From Capronia americana (Eukaryota; Ascomycota; Eurotiomycetes; Chaetothyriales; Herpotrichiellaceae), in assembly GCA_016110215.1 (NCBI GenBank), contig JADWQD010000003.1, forward strand, positions 1,488,001 through 1,552,000: 64,000 nt of DNA, read 5' to 3'. This document shows positions 30,989-41,627 of the stretch, in pieces. A program made the translations under genes and the position numbers. Positions within the stretch are counted from its first letter, which is position 1; each line of letters begins with the position of its first letter. Under the pieces are notes generated by a model. The model was not told the DNA's origin, ran no database searches, and was given only the letters and a program-made list of their open reading frames with translations.

Positions 30989-33900
30989 ATGTATTCCGGC
31001 GGTGCAACCGGCACCCACACTCCTCGATCGTCCCAGAACCTCCGACCTCTCATCCTCACACATGGTTCTCTCGAATACTCATTCCTGATACCTACCGGCC
31101 TTCACTTCCAGGCGTCACAGCTGAAAGATGCCTTCATTACCTCTCTTCCCGCACCCACAGACGAACTGGCTCAGGATGACGAACCTTCATCAAGCGCTGA
31201 ATTGGTCGCCCGTTACATTGGCTTCATTGCCGCTGAAGTTGATGATGACGAGGAGGCCGCTGGCTTCGTTGAGGTGCTCAAGGTGGCCCTGAACGAATTT
31301 GAGCGAGCATTTATGCATGCCAACGATGTTCATGCCTTGGCCGCAACATTACCCGGCATCACGGCGAAGAAGAACCTGGTGGTCCAGTGCTACTATGCTG
31401 GCCGCGCAGCCGTGGCACGACCCATTAAACCGCACGATTCCGCACTTCTGAGAGCCGCGGATGACGAGGAGGCGAACATTTTCACCGTCTTTGGTGGCCA
31501 GGGGAACATCGAGGAATATTTCGAGGAGCTGCGCGAGGTCTACACCACATACCCGTCTTTCACCAAAGACTTGGTGGAATCCTCGGCCGAACTGCTCCAA
31601 AACCTGGCTAGGAGCCCAAAAGCAGACAAATTCTACACCAAGGGCCTCGACATCCTTAACTGGTTGGCAGACCGGGAAACCCAGCCTGACACGGAGTACC
31701 TTGTTTCTGCACCTGTCAGCTTGCCCTTGATCGGTCTTGTCCAACTGGCCCATTACCAAGTTACCTGCAAAGTCCTAGGCAAGACTCCTGGCGAGGTCAA
31801 CGAGCGCCTCAATGGTACAACAGGCCACTCCCAAGGAGTGGTCACCGCCGCGGCCATTGCCACGGCCACGTCATGGGAGAGTTTTGCAAAGGCCGCCAGA
31901 GAAGCCATCACCATGCTCTTCTGGATTGGTATGCGCAGCCAGCAGGCGTACCCTCGCACCAGCCTTGCCCCGTCGATCCTACAGGATTCGCTCGAGGCTG
32001 GCGAGGGTGCCCCGACGCCCATGCTCTCTGTCCGGGACCTGTCTAAGAAACAACTTCAAGAGCATATTGAAGCCACCAACGAGCACCTGCCCAAAGATCG
32101 GCACATCGCCATTTCTCTGGTCAACAGTGCTCGCAACTTCGTCATCACGGGAGCTCCAATCTCTCTCCACGGTCTCAATCTCCGACTGCGAAAGGTTAAG
32201 GCCCCTACTGGCCTTGACCAGAATCGTATTCCCTTCACTGAGCGTAAAGTACGCTTCGTGAATCGATTCCTTCCTATTACTGCTCCTTTCCACAGCCCTC
32301 TGTTGACTGAAGCCTACAAACTCATTCTCGAAGACCTCAGCGACCTCAAGATTCCAGCTTCTCGCCTGACCATTCCTGTTTACGACACAAATACCGGCGA
32401 GGATCTTCGCGCTCAGCAAGATAAAGATGTGGTCCCGGATCTCGTGCGAATGATCACCCAAGATCCTGTTCATTGGGAACAAGCCACCGTATTTGAGGGC
32501 GCCACTCACATCATTGATTTTGGCCCTGGAGGCATCTCCGGGCTGGGAGTGCTTACCAACCGAAACAAAGATGGCACTGGTGTCCGGGTCATTTTGGCTG
32601 GCGCTATGGACGGCACCAATCCCGAGGTCGGATACAAGCCAGAGCTCTTTGATCGCGACGAAGAGCATGCCGTCAAGTACGCAACCAATTGGGTCAAGGA
32701 GCATGGCCCCAGGCTTGTCAAGACCTCAGTCGGCCAGACCTATGTCGATACGAAGATGTCCCGCTTGCTTGGCGTTCCGCCTCTGATGGTTGCTGGCATG
32801 ACCCCTTGCACAGTCCCCTGGGATTTTGTTGCTGCAACCATGAACGCTGGCTACCATATCGAATTGGCAGGGGGTGGCTACTACAACGCCAAACAGATGA
32901 CTGAAGCGCTTAACAAGATTGAAAAAGCCATTCCTCCGGGACGAGGCATTACTGTCAACTTGATCTATGTCAATCCTCGTGCCATGGGCTGGCAGATTCC
33001 ACTTCTCGCTCAGCTACGTGCCGATGGGGTCCCGATCGAGGGTCTGACCATCGGCGCCGGCGTGCCGTCGATCGAAGTCGCCCAAGAGTACATTGATACT
33101 CTCGGTATCAAGCACATTGCCTTTAAGCCGGGCTCCATGGATGCCATCCAATCGGTCATTAACATTGCAAAGGCCAATCCGACTTTCCCTGTCGTTCTGC
33201 AGTGGACTGGCGGTCGTGGTGGTGGCCATCACTCGTTCGAAGACTTCCATCAACCTGTCATCCAAATGTACGGTCGCATCAGAAAATGCCAGAACATCAT
33301 CCTCGTCGCAGGTAGTGGATTTGGTGGCTCAGATGACACATACCCGTATTTGACTGGTACTTGGTCTCGCAAATTTGGCTATCCTCCCATGCCGTTCGAC
33401 GGTGTTCTCTTTGGTAGCCGAATGATGACCGCAAAGGAGGCTCACACTTCTACCAACGCAAAGAAGGCCATTGCCGAAGCTGAAGGTGTCGATGACAGTG
33501 AGTGGGAGAAGACCTACAAAGGACCCATTGGCGGTGTCATCACTGTCCGATCTGAGATGGGCGAGCCAATTCACAAGCTCGCCACCCGGGGTGTTAAGTT
33601 TTGGGCTGAGATGGACCAGAAGATTTTCAGTCTGGACAAGAAGAAGCGAGTCGCCGAGCTTAAGAAGCAGCGCGAGTACATCATCAAGAAGCTGAACGAC
33701 GACTTCCAGAAAGTCTGGTTTGGCAAAAACTCTGCAGGCGAAACGGTTGACCTCGAGGACATGACCTACGCCGAAGTTGTTCGACGTATGGTTGAGCTCA
33801 TGTACGTCAAGCATCAGTCCCGCTGGATCGAAGTCACTCTTCGCAACCTCACAGTTGACTTCATCCGACGTGTCGAGGAACGCTTCACTGTTGGCTCCGG

Positions 33901-36900
33901 CAAGCCGTCTCTTATTCAAAGCTATGCCGAGCTCGACAATCCATTCCCAGTTGTGGACAAGGTCCTGGCCGCGTACCCTGCTGCAGAGACTCAGTTGATC
34001 AACGCACAAGACGTTCAACATTTCCTGCTGCTGTGCCAGCGTCGTGGCCAGAAGCCGGTGCCATTCGTGCCCTCTTTGGACGAGAATTTCGAATTCTGGT
34101 TCAAGAAGGACTCCCTCTGGCAGTCTGAGGATCTTGATGCTGTTGTTGGCCAAGATGTTGGCAGAACTTGTATCTTGCAGGGACCTATGGCTGTGAAGTA
34201 TTCGACCAAGGTTGACGAGCCTATCAAAGACATCTTGGATGGTATCCATCATGATCACATCGAGGGCCTCGTTCGAGATTTCTATGGCGGTCGCGAATCT
34301 GCCGTACCAGTCATCGAGTACTTCGGTGGCAAGGTCATCACTTCCTCAGAAAGTGTGGTCGAGCTTGACGGCGTCACTGTCATTCCGGACGGCTCTCGAA
34401 CTACGTACCGGCTGTCATCATCACCATCCGCAACTCTGCCCGACGCCGACGCCTGGATCCAACTTCTTGCCGGCAAGAACTACTCATGGCGCCATGCCTT
34501 CTTCACAGCGGATGTCTTCGTCCAGGGGGCCCGATATCAGAACAATCCCATCAAGCGCATCTTAGCCCCTACCCGAGGCATGACTGTCGAGATCGCCCAT
34601 CCCAAAGACCCTTACAAGACCACAATTGTGGTCAAGGAGCCTAGCCAGTCCGGCAAGTTGCTCAAGACCCTCGATATCAGTCTCTCTGGGAAGAACGAGA
34701 TCTTGATGAATATGTGGGAAGAGAGAACTGCCGAGGGCGAAGCAGTTGCATTGCCCTTCAAGTTTACATATCATCCTGAGACTGGCTATGCGCCAATCCA
34801 CGAGGTCATGGATGGTCGCAACGACCGTATCAAGGAGTTCTACTACCGTATTTGGTTCGGCGAAAAGACGGTGCCATTCGACACACCCACCACTAATGTC
34901 TTCGATGGCGGCAAGGCGACCATCGTCACTCAGGATGTTGCTGACTTCGTGCATGCCGTTGGTAACACTGGTGAGGCTTTCGTCGACCGCCCCGGCAAAG
35001 AAGTGTTTGCTCCTATGGACTTCGCCATTGTTGTGGGCTGGAAGGCCATCACTAAACCCATCTTCCCCCGGTCGATTGACGGTGATCTGCTCAAGCTCGT
35101 TCACTTGTCTAATGGTTACCGTATGCTTCCTGGAGCCGAGCCCCTGAAAGTCGGCGATGAGCTGCACACATCGGCCCGCATCAATGCGGTGCTCAACCAA
35201 GACTCTGGCAAGATGGTCGAGGTTTGCGGAACCATCACTCGCAGAGGTCAGCCGGTGATGGAAGTGACCAGCCAATTCCTCTACAGAGGCACATACACGG
35301 ACTTTGAGAACACATTCCAACGCAAACAGGAGACACCCATGCAGGTTACCCTCGCGACTTCGAAAGACATTGCGGTGCTCCGTTCAAAGGAGTGGTTCCA
35401 TCTTGACGAGCCGGATATTGACCTGCTCGGTCAGACTTTGACCTTCCGCCTTTCGAGCTTGATCCGCTTCAAGAACCAGACTGTCTTCTCGAGTGTGGAG
35501 ACTGTTGGCCAGGTCGAGCTTGAACTGCCTACCAAGGAAATCATTCAGGTTGCGTCGGTCGAATACGACGCAGGTGTCTCCCACGGAAATCCGGTCATCG
35601 ATTACTTGCAGAGACACGGTCAAACCATCGACCAGCCCGTCAACTTTGAGAACGCCATTCCGCTGAGCGGCAAGACTCCCCTGTCGCTGAAGGCTCCGGC
35701 TTCGAATGAGACCTATGCTCGTGTCTCTGGCGACTATAATCCCATCCATGTCTCTCGCATCTTCGCAAGCTATGCCAATTTGCCGGGCACCATCACGCAT
35801 GGCATGTACTCCAGTGCCGCAGTCCGAAGCTTGGTTGAGACTTGGGCCGCAGAGAACAACATTGGCCGTGTTCGCAGCTACCACGTGTCGCTCGTAGGTA
35901 TGGTGCTGCCCAACGACGACCTGGAAGTCAAGCTTGAACACGTCGGTATGGTTGCCGGTCGCAAGATCATCAAGATTGAGACCACCAACAAGGAGTCTGG
36001 CGACAAGGTTCTGCTTGCTGAGGCTGAAGTCGAGCAACCCGTCTCATCTTATGTCTTCACTGGCCAAGGTTCTCAGGAACAAGGCATGGGTATGGATCTG
36101 TACGCTCGGAGTGCTGTTGCCAAAGAGGTGTGGGATCGTGCCGACCGACATTTCATGGATAACTATGGTCTGTCCATTATCAACATCGTCAAGAACAATC
36201 CCAAAGAACTCACCATTCACTTTGGTGGACCTCGTGGAAAAGCTATCCGGCAGAACTACATGGCCATGACTTTCGAGTCCATCAATGCTGACGGCACTGT
36301 CAAATCCGAGAAGATCTTCAAGGAGATTAATGACAACACCAGCTCATACACCTACCGTTCACCCACTGGTTTGCTGTCGGCCACTCAGTTCACACAGCCG
36401 GCATTGACCTTGATGGAGAAGGCCGCCTTTGAAGACATGCGCTCCAAGGGCCTCGTCCAGCGCGACAGCAGTTTCGCAGGACATTCTCTGGGAGAATACT
36501 CTGCTCTGGCTTCGATCGCCGAGGTCATGCCCATCGAGAGCTTGGTCTCAGTGGTGTTCTACCGGGGCTTGACCATGCAAGTGGCTGTCGAGCGTGATGA
36601 GCAAGGACGAAGCAACTACTCGATGTGCGCGGTCAACCCTAGCCGCATCTCCAAGACCTTCAATGAACAAGCCCTGCAGTACGTTGTGGAGAACATTGCG
36701 GAGTCGACGGGCTGGCTGGTGGAGATCGTCAACTACAACGTCGCCAACATGCAATATGTGTGCGCTGGTGACTTGCGGGCTCTCGACTGCATGACGAATG
36801 TGCTCAACGTTCTCAAGATGCAAAAGATCGACATCCAGGCGTTGATGCAACAAATGTCACTAGACGACGTGAAAGCTCACCTGGTTGAGATCATTGGCGA

Positions 36901-37258
36901 ATGCCGCAAGAAAACGGAGGCCAAGCCGCAACCGATCGAACTTGAACGGGGCTTTGCTGTCATTCCTCTCAAGGGCATTGATGTGCCCTTCCACAGTACG
37001 TTCTTGCGGTCTGGAGTCAAGCCGTTCCGCTCTTTCTTGTTGAAGAAGATCAACAAGACCAGCATCGATCCAGCCAAACTCATCGGCAAATACATTCCGA
37101 ATGTAACTGCCAAGCCCTTTGAGATTACCAAGGAGTACTTCGAGGAGGTATACCGCCTGACCAACTCGCCTCGTCTGGCGAAGATCTTGGAGGATTGGGA
37201 CTCGTATGAGAATGCCGGAGATCCGGGTGTCCGACGTCTTTCTTCTACGGTGGCATAA
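30989..37258 (+). CDS. FAS1: Fatty acid synthase subunit beta
   Basis: A single uninterrupted frame of 2089 residues with the full fungal beta-chain order. The acetyl transferase has its nucleophile in G-H-S-Q-G (S281). It is followed by the FMN enoyl reductase (M-V-A-G-M-T-P near residue 600, G-G-R-G-G-G-H-H near 745) and the dehydratase region, including a hot-dog segment with N-P-I-H-V-S and G-T-I-T-H-G-M. The malonyl/palmitoyl transferase comes last, with S1833 in G-H-S-L-G-E-Y. The start is ACCATG at 30989 and the next residues match the usual N-terminus. Together with the divergent alpha gene it supplies the beta domes of the cytosolic alpha6beta6 complex. No introns are apparent over 6.3 kb. 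Confidence 0.97.
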   Translation: MYSGGATGTHTPRSSQNLRPLILTHGSLEYSFLIPTGLHFQASQLKDAFITSLPAPTDELAQDDEPSSSAELVARYIGFIAAEVDDDEEAAGFVEVLKVALNEFERAFMHANDVHALAATLPGITAKKNLVVQCYYAGRAAVARPIKPHDSALLRAADDEEANIFTVFGGQGNIEEYFEELREVYTTYPSFTKDLVESSAELLQNLARSPKADKFYTKGLDILNWLADRETQPDTEYLVSAPVSLPLIGLVQLAHYQVTCKVLGKTPGEVNERLNGTTGHSQGVVTAAAIATATSWESFAKAAREAITMLFWIGMRSQQAYPRTSLAPSILQDSLEAGEGAPTPMLSVRDLSKKQLQEHIEATNEHLPKDRHIAISLVNSARNFVITGAPISLHGLNLRLRKVKAPTGLDQNRIPFTERKVRFVNRFLPITAPFHSPLLTEAYKLILEDLSDLKIPASRLTIPVYDTNTGEDLRAQQDKDVVPDLVRMITQDPVHWEQATVFEGATHIIDFGPGGISGLGVLTNRNKDGTGVRVILAGAMDGTNPEVGYKPELFDRDEEHAVKYATNWVKEHGPRLVKTSVGQTYVDTKMSRLLGVPPLMVAGMTPCTVPWDFVAATMNAGYHIELAGGGYYNAKQMTEALNKIEKAIPPGRGITVNLIYVNPRAMGWQIPLLAQLRADGVPIEGLTIGAGVPSIEVAQEYIDTLGIKHIAFKPGSMDAIQSVINIAKANPTFPVVLQWTGGRGGGHHSFEDFHQPVIQMYGRIRKCQNIILVAGSGFGGSDDTYPYLTGTWSRKFGYPPMPFDGVLFGSRMMTAKEAHTSTNAKKAIAEAEGVDDSEWEKTYKGPIGGVITVRSEMGEPIHKLATRGVKFWAEMDQKIFSLDKKKRVAELKKQREYIIKKLNDDFQKVWFGKNSAGETVDLEDMTYAEVVRRMVELMYVKHQSRWIEVTLRNLTVDFIRRVEERFTVGSGKPSLIQSYAELDNPFPVVDKVLAAYPAAETQLINAQDVQHFLLLCQRRGQKPVPFVPSLDENFEFWFKKDSLWQSEDLDAVVGQDVGRTCILQGPMAVKYSTKVDEPIKDILDGIHHDHIEGLVRDFYGGRESAVPVIEYFGGKVITSSESVVELDGVTVIPDGSRTTYRLSSSPSATLPDADAWIQLLAGKNYSWRHAFFTADVFVQGARYQNNPIKRILAPTRGMTVEIAHPKDPYKTTIVVKEPSQSGKLLKTLDISLSGKNEILMNMWEERTAEGEAVALPFKFTYHPETGYAPIHEVMDGRNDRIKEFYYRIWFGEKTVPFDTPTTNVFDGGKATIVTQDVADFVHAVGNTGEAFVDRPGKEVFAPMDFAIVVGWKAITKPIFPRSIDGDLLKLVHLSNGYRMLPGAEPLKVGDELHTSARINAVLNQDSGKMVEVCGTITRRGQPVMEVTSQFLYRGTYTDFENTFQRKQETPMQVTLATSKDIAVLRSKEWFHLDEPDIDLLGQTLTFRLSSLIRFKNQTVFSSVETVGQVELELPTKEIIQVASVEYDAGVSHGNPVIDYLQRHGQTIDQPVNFENAIPLSGKTPLSLKAPASNETYARVSGDYNPIHVSRIFASYANLPGTITHGMYSSAAVRSLVETWAAENNIGRVRSYHVSLVGMVLPNDDLEVKLEHVGMVAGRKIIKIETTNKESGDKVLLAEAEVEQPVSSYVFTGQGSQEQGMGMDLYARSAVAKEVWDRADRHFMDNYGLSIINIVKNNPKELTIHFGGPRGKAIRQNYMAMTFESINADGTVKSEKIFKEINDNTSSYTYRSPTGLLSATQFTQPALTLMEKAAFEDMRSKGLVQRDSSFAGHSLGEYSALASIAEVMPIESLVSVVFYRGLTMQVAVERDEQGRSNYSMCAVNPSRISKTFNEQALQYVVENIAESTGWLVEIVNYNVANMQYVCAGDLRALDCMTNVLNVLKMQKIDIQALMQQMSLDDVKAHLVEIIGECRKKTEAKPQPIELERGFAVIPLKGIDVPFHSTFLRSGVKPFRSFLLKKINKTSIDPAKLIGKYIPNVTAKPFEITKEYFEEVYRLTNSPRLAKILEDWDSYENAGDPGVRRLSSTVA

Positions 37259-38702
37259 TAGTGTAATGGGGGTAATAGGATATGGTTTCAAAGAGAAGTG
37301 AGGACAGCAAATTTGTGGGAGTTGTGGGAGTTGTGGGAGCTGGAGTTTAGCGTTGGCCAGCATGGTTCCAGCATAGGCAGCATTTAGATTTCGTTTTCTT
37401 TTTGTGTACGAATTAGTGGCGACGACACCACACGGCGGCATCTACCTGCCTTGAGATAATGAAGCGGCAATTCATTACCTCAGACCGAATTGCTTTTGTT
37501 CGTGTGACCGCAAGCGTCTTTGAGACGTTCCCACTTCCACTCCAGTCGGCGTTCTGCTTCTTCAAGGCTTGACGAAGCGAGATTCGAGACAAGCTCGGGA
37601 CTCTGTAGCGGCAAGAGAGCTTCGCTCGCTAAGGATTAAAATTTACGCGATGTGACTTGTATCTTCCGAGGCGTGTGATGAACCAGTTCGTGCGACGCAC
37701 TCGAGCAGGCATACCTCGTACCCAGGAACATATGTTGGTCGACTCAAGAATGATTATCACGGGCCCCTGGGCTTATGCATGACTTCAAGGCCGGATATGA
37801 GATTCATCTCCACAACCGGGGGGGGTCAGCTACAAATTTAAGCCGAGGAAGCCTGACAGGGATGGAGTACGAGGTACACGAGCGAGCTCGATATGCAAAG
37901 GGAGAACGGGGTGGCTTGGAACCGTTTCCTAGCCCAGCAAAGATGGCGGGTTGAGCTGCCTGCGACCCTGCGATGCTCGAACAGTTCGCCAGATCCGGTG
38001 CGATGAAACTATTGAACCCTCCAGTGCGACGTAGAGAGTAGAGACTATTCAGGACAAATCCCAAGGTGTTTGAGAAGCGACAGTGCATGTCAGGGGCACA
38101 TCCAGGCACCGTGTCTAATTCGCCTGTCCTCGGCTGACGATGGCATGGCGCCTTCCTTCTTCCCTCCCGAAGCGGCGTGGTGGTGGCTGGCCATTCCCCT
38201 CGCGGACCGGGACCGAGCGAGGCAGCGAGCCAGGGCAGCCACTTCAGTCAAGTTCCATCCCACCAAACATCTTTCTTCCCTTTGTTTCTGCTCCCCAGTC
38301 TGTGTTTGCCCTCGACGGCCACTAATGCACGTCCAGACGTATCAAGCACGGTGCTCCACGCCTTCCTGCTTCATCGCCCAACCATTGCCCTTGCTCGTGC
38401 CTGGAATTGGCTGTGTGCAACGGTCGCAATCACTGATTGAGCTGGCCTCAACTCACTTTTGTGGCAACACTGCATCTACGAACGGTAAGGCTGCTATGGC
38501 AAGATGGTCGTGCCTGCGCTTCTTGGACCACGGTAGGATCGTGATGATCGTTCTTTTATTAGGTATTCTGTACTGCCATTGCTTCTCATATCTCTCACAA
38601 TGCCCTCGTGTGTGCGAACCTGAACAGCGGCGCAGGCTTGCATAATGACTTGACCTACGCCAATTGTCGCGCAGCCTGGTTCTGCGGCGGGATCAGCCAG
38701 AG
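37259..38702. other. Intergenic, no gene seen
   Basis: 1.44 kb between the FAS1 stop and the start of the next plus-strand gene. It begins with the FAS1 3' UTR, including a short tandem repeat, and should end with the promoter of the following gene. Frames here carry no recognisable domain. Confidence 0.45.
37312..37338 (+). repeat. 9-bp tandem repeat (GTTGTGGGA x3) in FAS1 3' flank
   Basis: Three near-perfect copies of a G/T-rich 9-mer lie about 55 bp after the FAS1 stop codon, followed by a diverged fourth start. The position suggests 3' UTR; no function is visible. Confidence 0.8.
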
Positions 38703-40986
38703 ATGGACATCTCTTCGCTGGTTCGAGCTGGTAAGTCGCGCACTCGTGAGCTGGCGCGATCTGCTTCTAACCGAGGATACAGTTATCGCAGCTTTCGAAG
38801 ATGCCACCAAATTGGTTCAGCGCATTCGTGAACAACGAGCGAACAGCAGTGGCATGCAATTGCCAGAAGACGCCGCCCACACCCTCTTGGAATCACTTGC
38901 CTTGGGACCCGTCATTGTCCGCGGCCATTATGAGCACGACCTGAAGCGCTTCGGGGAACCATATGCGTGTGGAGATATACAAGCACGGGACCAAATGAAG
39001 GATGTCTTGATCAACCTACAGATGTCCTTGATAATCAATCTCAAGACGGTCTACATGGACGGAATTGAGGTGGACTTCCCCACGCTCCTGACCACATCAG
39101 ACGACAGCCGAGTGAATGCTGGGGTGTGTCTGGGTCAACTGTCTCAGCGCTTGTCGGATGCTGTGAAGGCACAGGCATTCTACCCCCAGCAATCGGCATA
39201 TTCGTCGGGCAGCTCTGGGCTCTTGCCTCCCCTATCGCCGTCTCTCGGATGTTCGAGCAGCCGCAGCACTTACTCCTCAGCGGTCTTTCAAGCCCCTCGG
39301 ACACCCGACGCCATGGCGGAACAGTTTGGTCAGCTGAACCTGTCACCGCCATTTTTCCGCCCGACTTTTGAGGAGCGTATGATGTTCGACGATCGCAAAA
39401 TGTCCATGAACTCCGCAGCTTCGCAAGAGCAGCATTGCCGTCCGCAATCGACTGCCATATATCAGCCTGCTGATGAGACCCATATGATCCCACCTTCTGT
39501 GGGGGTGCACAGAATCGACGAGAGCGATGATAGGAGCATGCGCAGGAGGTCGTCTCAAGCCCTGGCATCAGATGACAACATCCTGCTGATGTTCCCCCGG
39601 CCTGGCGGACAACCTATTCCGACACCACCTACCCCCGGACGCGATATCGATCGGGAGTCGTACCTGTCCTCCGGTCAAAATAGCCAGACCCATTCGCCAC
39701 CGGGCTTATCCAGAGCCTCAACCGGCCGTCGGAGTCAAAACTCGAGAGATCGATTCGGCCCGGACGATTATGGTGATCAGGTAGTGAGAGGAGGCGGTAG
39801 GCAATTTAGTAATAGTACAGTCTACGACCTGTACCTACCAAGATCCCCAGAAAGACAAACTTCGATGTCTTCTTCGTCCAGAGCTCAAGCGTCGAGCCAC
39901 ATCTCTCGGGAGCACGTACGGTATTTGCAGGAAAACAGCAGAGCCCCGCGACGAGAACCCAGGTCTGATTCACTCAATGTCTCAAATCGACCAGATCGAG
40001 AGAGTCCTCGTCGTCCTACTCGAGCACAAACCGACGGCCCTCCTTTGACACGAGAACTCCTTTGGCGACCGTTGATTTCTGCTCCCATACCGGTCGAACC
40101 ATCTAGGACCCCGCCGCCTCGTACTCCGCCGCCTACCGGCCCTCTACCTCAAGTGCCCTCGCAGGCTCACCATGCCGTCTCCGCAAGATACATATCCACA
40201 TCCGTCCCACCATCCGACCGAGCCCCGCCAATCCGAACCATATCCTCTACCGGCCTCGCTATCTCCGCCATGCCTCTCGCGAATACCGGTCCGCTCACCC
40301 TGCCCACCGACAAAAACCTCCTGGGCTTCTGCAAGGGCGCATTCCGCCTCCAAGCCGGCATGGAGCGCAAAGCATTCGCCATCAACAATCGACCGCTTGG
40401 CCTCTCCGGCATGAGCTCCTACTGGCGGTGCGAGAAATGCAATTTCGAAGGCCCCGCGCACCATACGGTCAACACATCCGAAGACAAGAAGAAAAAGGGC
40501 AAGCCAGAAAAGGTCTTCGATCCGAAAGTTCGCTTTTCCGGATCCGGCGGGGTCCGCTATCGCTGGGCATTTCTCGCGCGGTGCCACGTGTCCCTTAAGG
40601 GCAGCCTCTCGCTGGACACGCCCAAGGACGGCAGCTTCGGCAGTTTCGGATGCATTTTCTGCTGTGCCGAGGGGAAGAACCGCGGATGGTTGGACATATC
40701 AAACACCGCGGGCGTGGTGGGCGGTCCGGTCGCCGGCTCGAATTTGAGCTTCAAGTCTGGATCTGGGCGGGCCGCCAACTCGGGCGTCAAGATTGGCGTC
40801 ATGGCCGGAGCGCAGGCGACGCCGATCTTTGGAGGCATCACCAGCTTTATGCAGCATCTGGAGAGTGTCCATCGGGAGCAGGAGGGGTGGCCTAACGCGG
40901 AGATGGCTGGTCGATTTCGCGTCGTGGTTGGGCGGGTGGCCAGGCCGGAGGAGGAAGGGTGGGAGATTAATTTCGTGCCGAGTTGA
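38703..40986 (+). CDS. Protein of unknown function with Cys-rich C-terminal domain
   Basis: Two exons, join(38703..38730, 38783..40986), encode 743 residues. The 52-bp intron has a GTAAGT donor, a TTCTAAC branch site and ACAG acceptor. Its removal gives the start M-D-I-S-S-L-V-R-A | V-I-A-A-F. Residues 1-130 are predicted helical. Residues 150-500 are Ser/Pro/Arg-rich and probably disordered, with proline-rich stretches (R-T-P-P-P-R-T-P-P-P). The last 230 residues form a compact domain starting L-L-G-F-C-K-G-A-F. It contains W-R-C-E-K-C-N-F-E-G near residue 558 and F-G-C-I-F-C-C-A-E-G near 632, two CxxC knuckles that could bind one zinc. It ends in a W-P-N-A-E-M ... E-G-W-E-I-N-F-V block. I cannot name the family. 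Signalling or nucleic-acid contact would be possible, but neither is shown. Confidence 0.78.
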
Positions 40987-41627
40987 GGTGAGCTTGATCT
41001 ATACAGAATGTAGGTGCAGAACGTACGGAGTACGGAGGGCGCGAAGGTCTGGTCTCTGATATCATTTATTGTCGGGACATCTGAAGGGAGGAGGCATTCT
41101 GTTACTGTAGTTTATTAAGGGGGCAGCGCTTTCACAGGACTTCTAGACCTTGCTCATCAGTCGTCTACTGTATCTGTAGATGTAAAAGTATATAACGAAT
41201 GCATGCACATGTACAGTGTGTACCGTGGATATATATTCCAACTCACTCTACAAGGACAGCGTGATACATCAGTTAGCACCCACTCTCTCTAGGTCTTGCT
41301 CGGATTTAATATGACATATGACATATGACGTTAGAACATGACTTGCAATGAATGAATGCACTCACTCACTCACTCACTCACTCACTCATCAGTGTATAAT
41401 ACTCATTGAGGGGATTACCCATACAATCTACTATATCTCTACTTAGTTCTTCTGCTTCTGCTTCAGCTTCTTCATCATCATTATCATCATCTTCTTCATT
41501 TCGTTCTACTTCTACCTCTCCTTCTCCTGCTTCTACTCCTTGTTCTACTTCTTCATCTCCTTTCATCTCTCCTTCTCCCTCTTCTGTTTCTACCTCTTCA
41601 CTCCTTTTACCTCTCCCTCCTCTGTTT
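40987..41627. other. Convergent 3' intergenic region with low-complexity tracts
   Basis: 641 bp between two converging stops. It holds a CACT microsatellite and, at about 41440-41627, a long CTT/TCT-rich pyrimidine tract. That tract lies in the 3' flank of SLH1 and can be read on the minus strand as a meaningless Glu/Asp-rich frame. Confidence 0.6.
41359..41388 (+). repeat. (CACT)7 microsatellite
   Basis: Seven perfect copies plus a partial one of a 4-bp unit lie in the spacer between two convergent genes. It is a likely length-polymorphic marker; no function is visible. Confidence 0.92.

Noticed and set aside
30762..31088. Frame overlapping the FAS1 start
   Set aside because: It opens at TTG and overlaps the FAS1 N-terminus in another phase. 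No sign of a real upstream peptide.
33329..34258. Antisense frame of 309 codons inside FAS1
   Set aside because: It lies opposite a strongly conserved coding region, shows no domain, and is explained by codon bias of the sense strand. The same holds for the antisense frames at 34562-35320, 31979-32704 and 35384-36037.
41378..41566. Glu/Asp-rich minus-strand frame of 62 codons
   Set aside because: It is a translation of the CTT/TCT-rich tract in the 3' flank of SLH1, not a gene.
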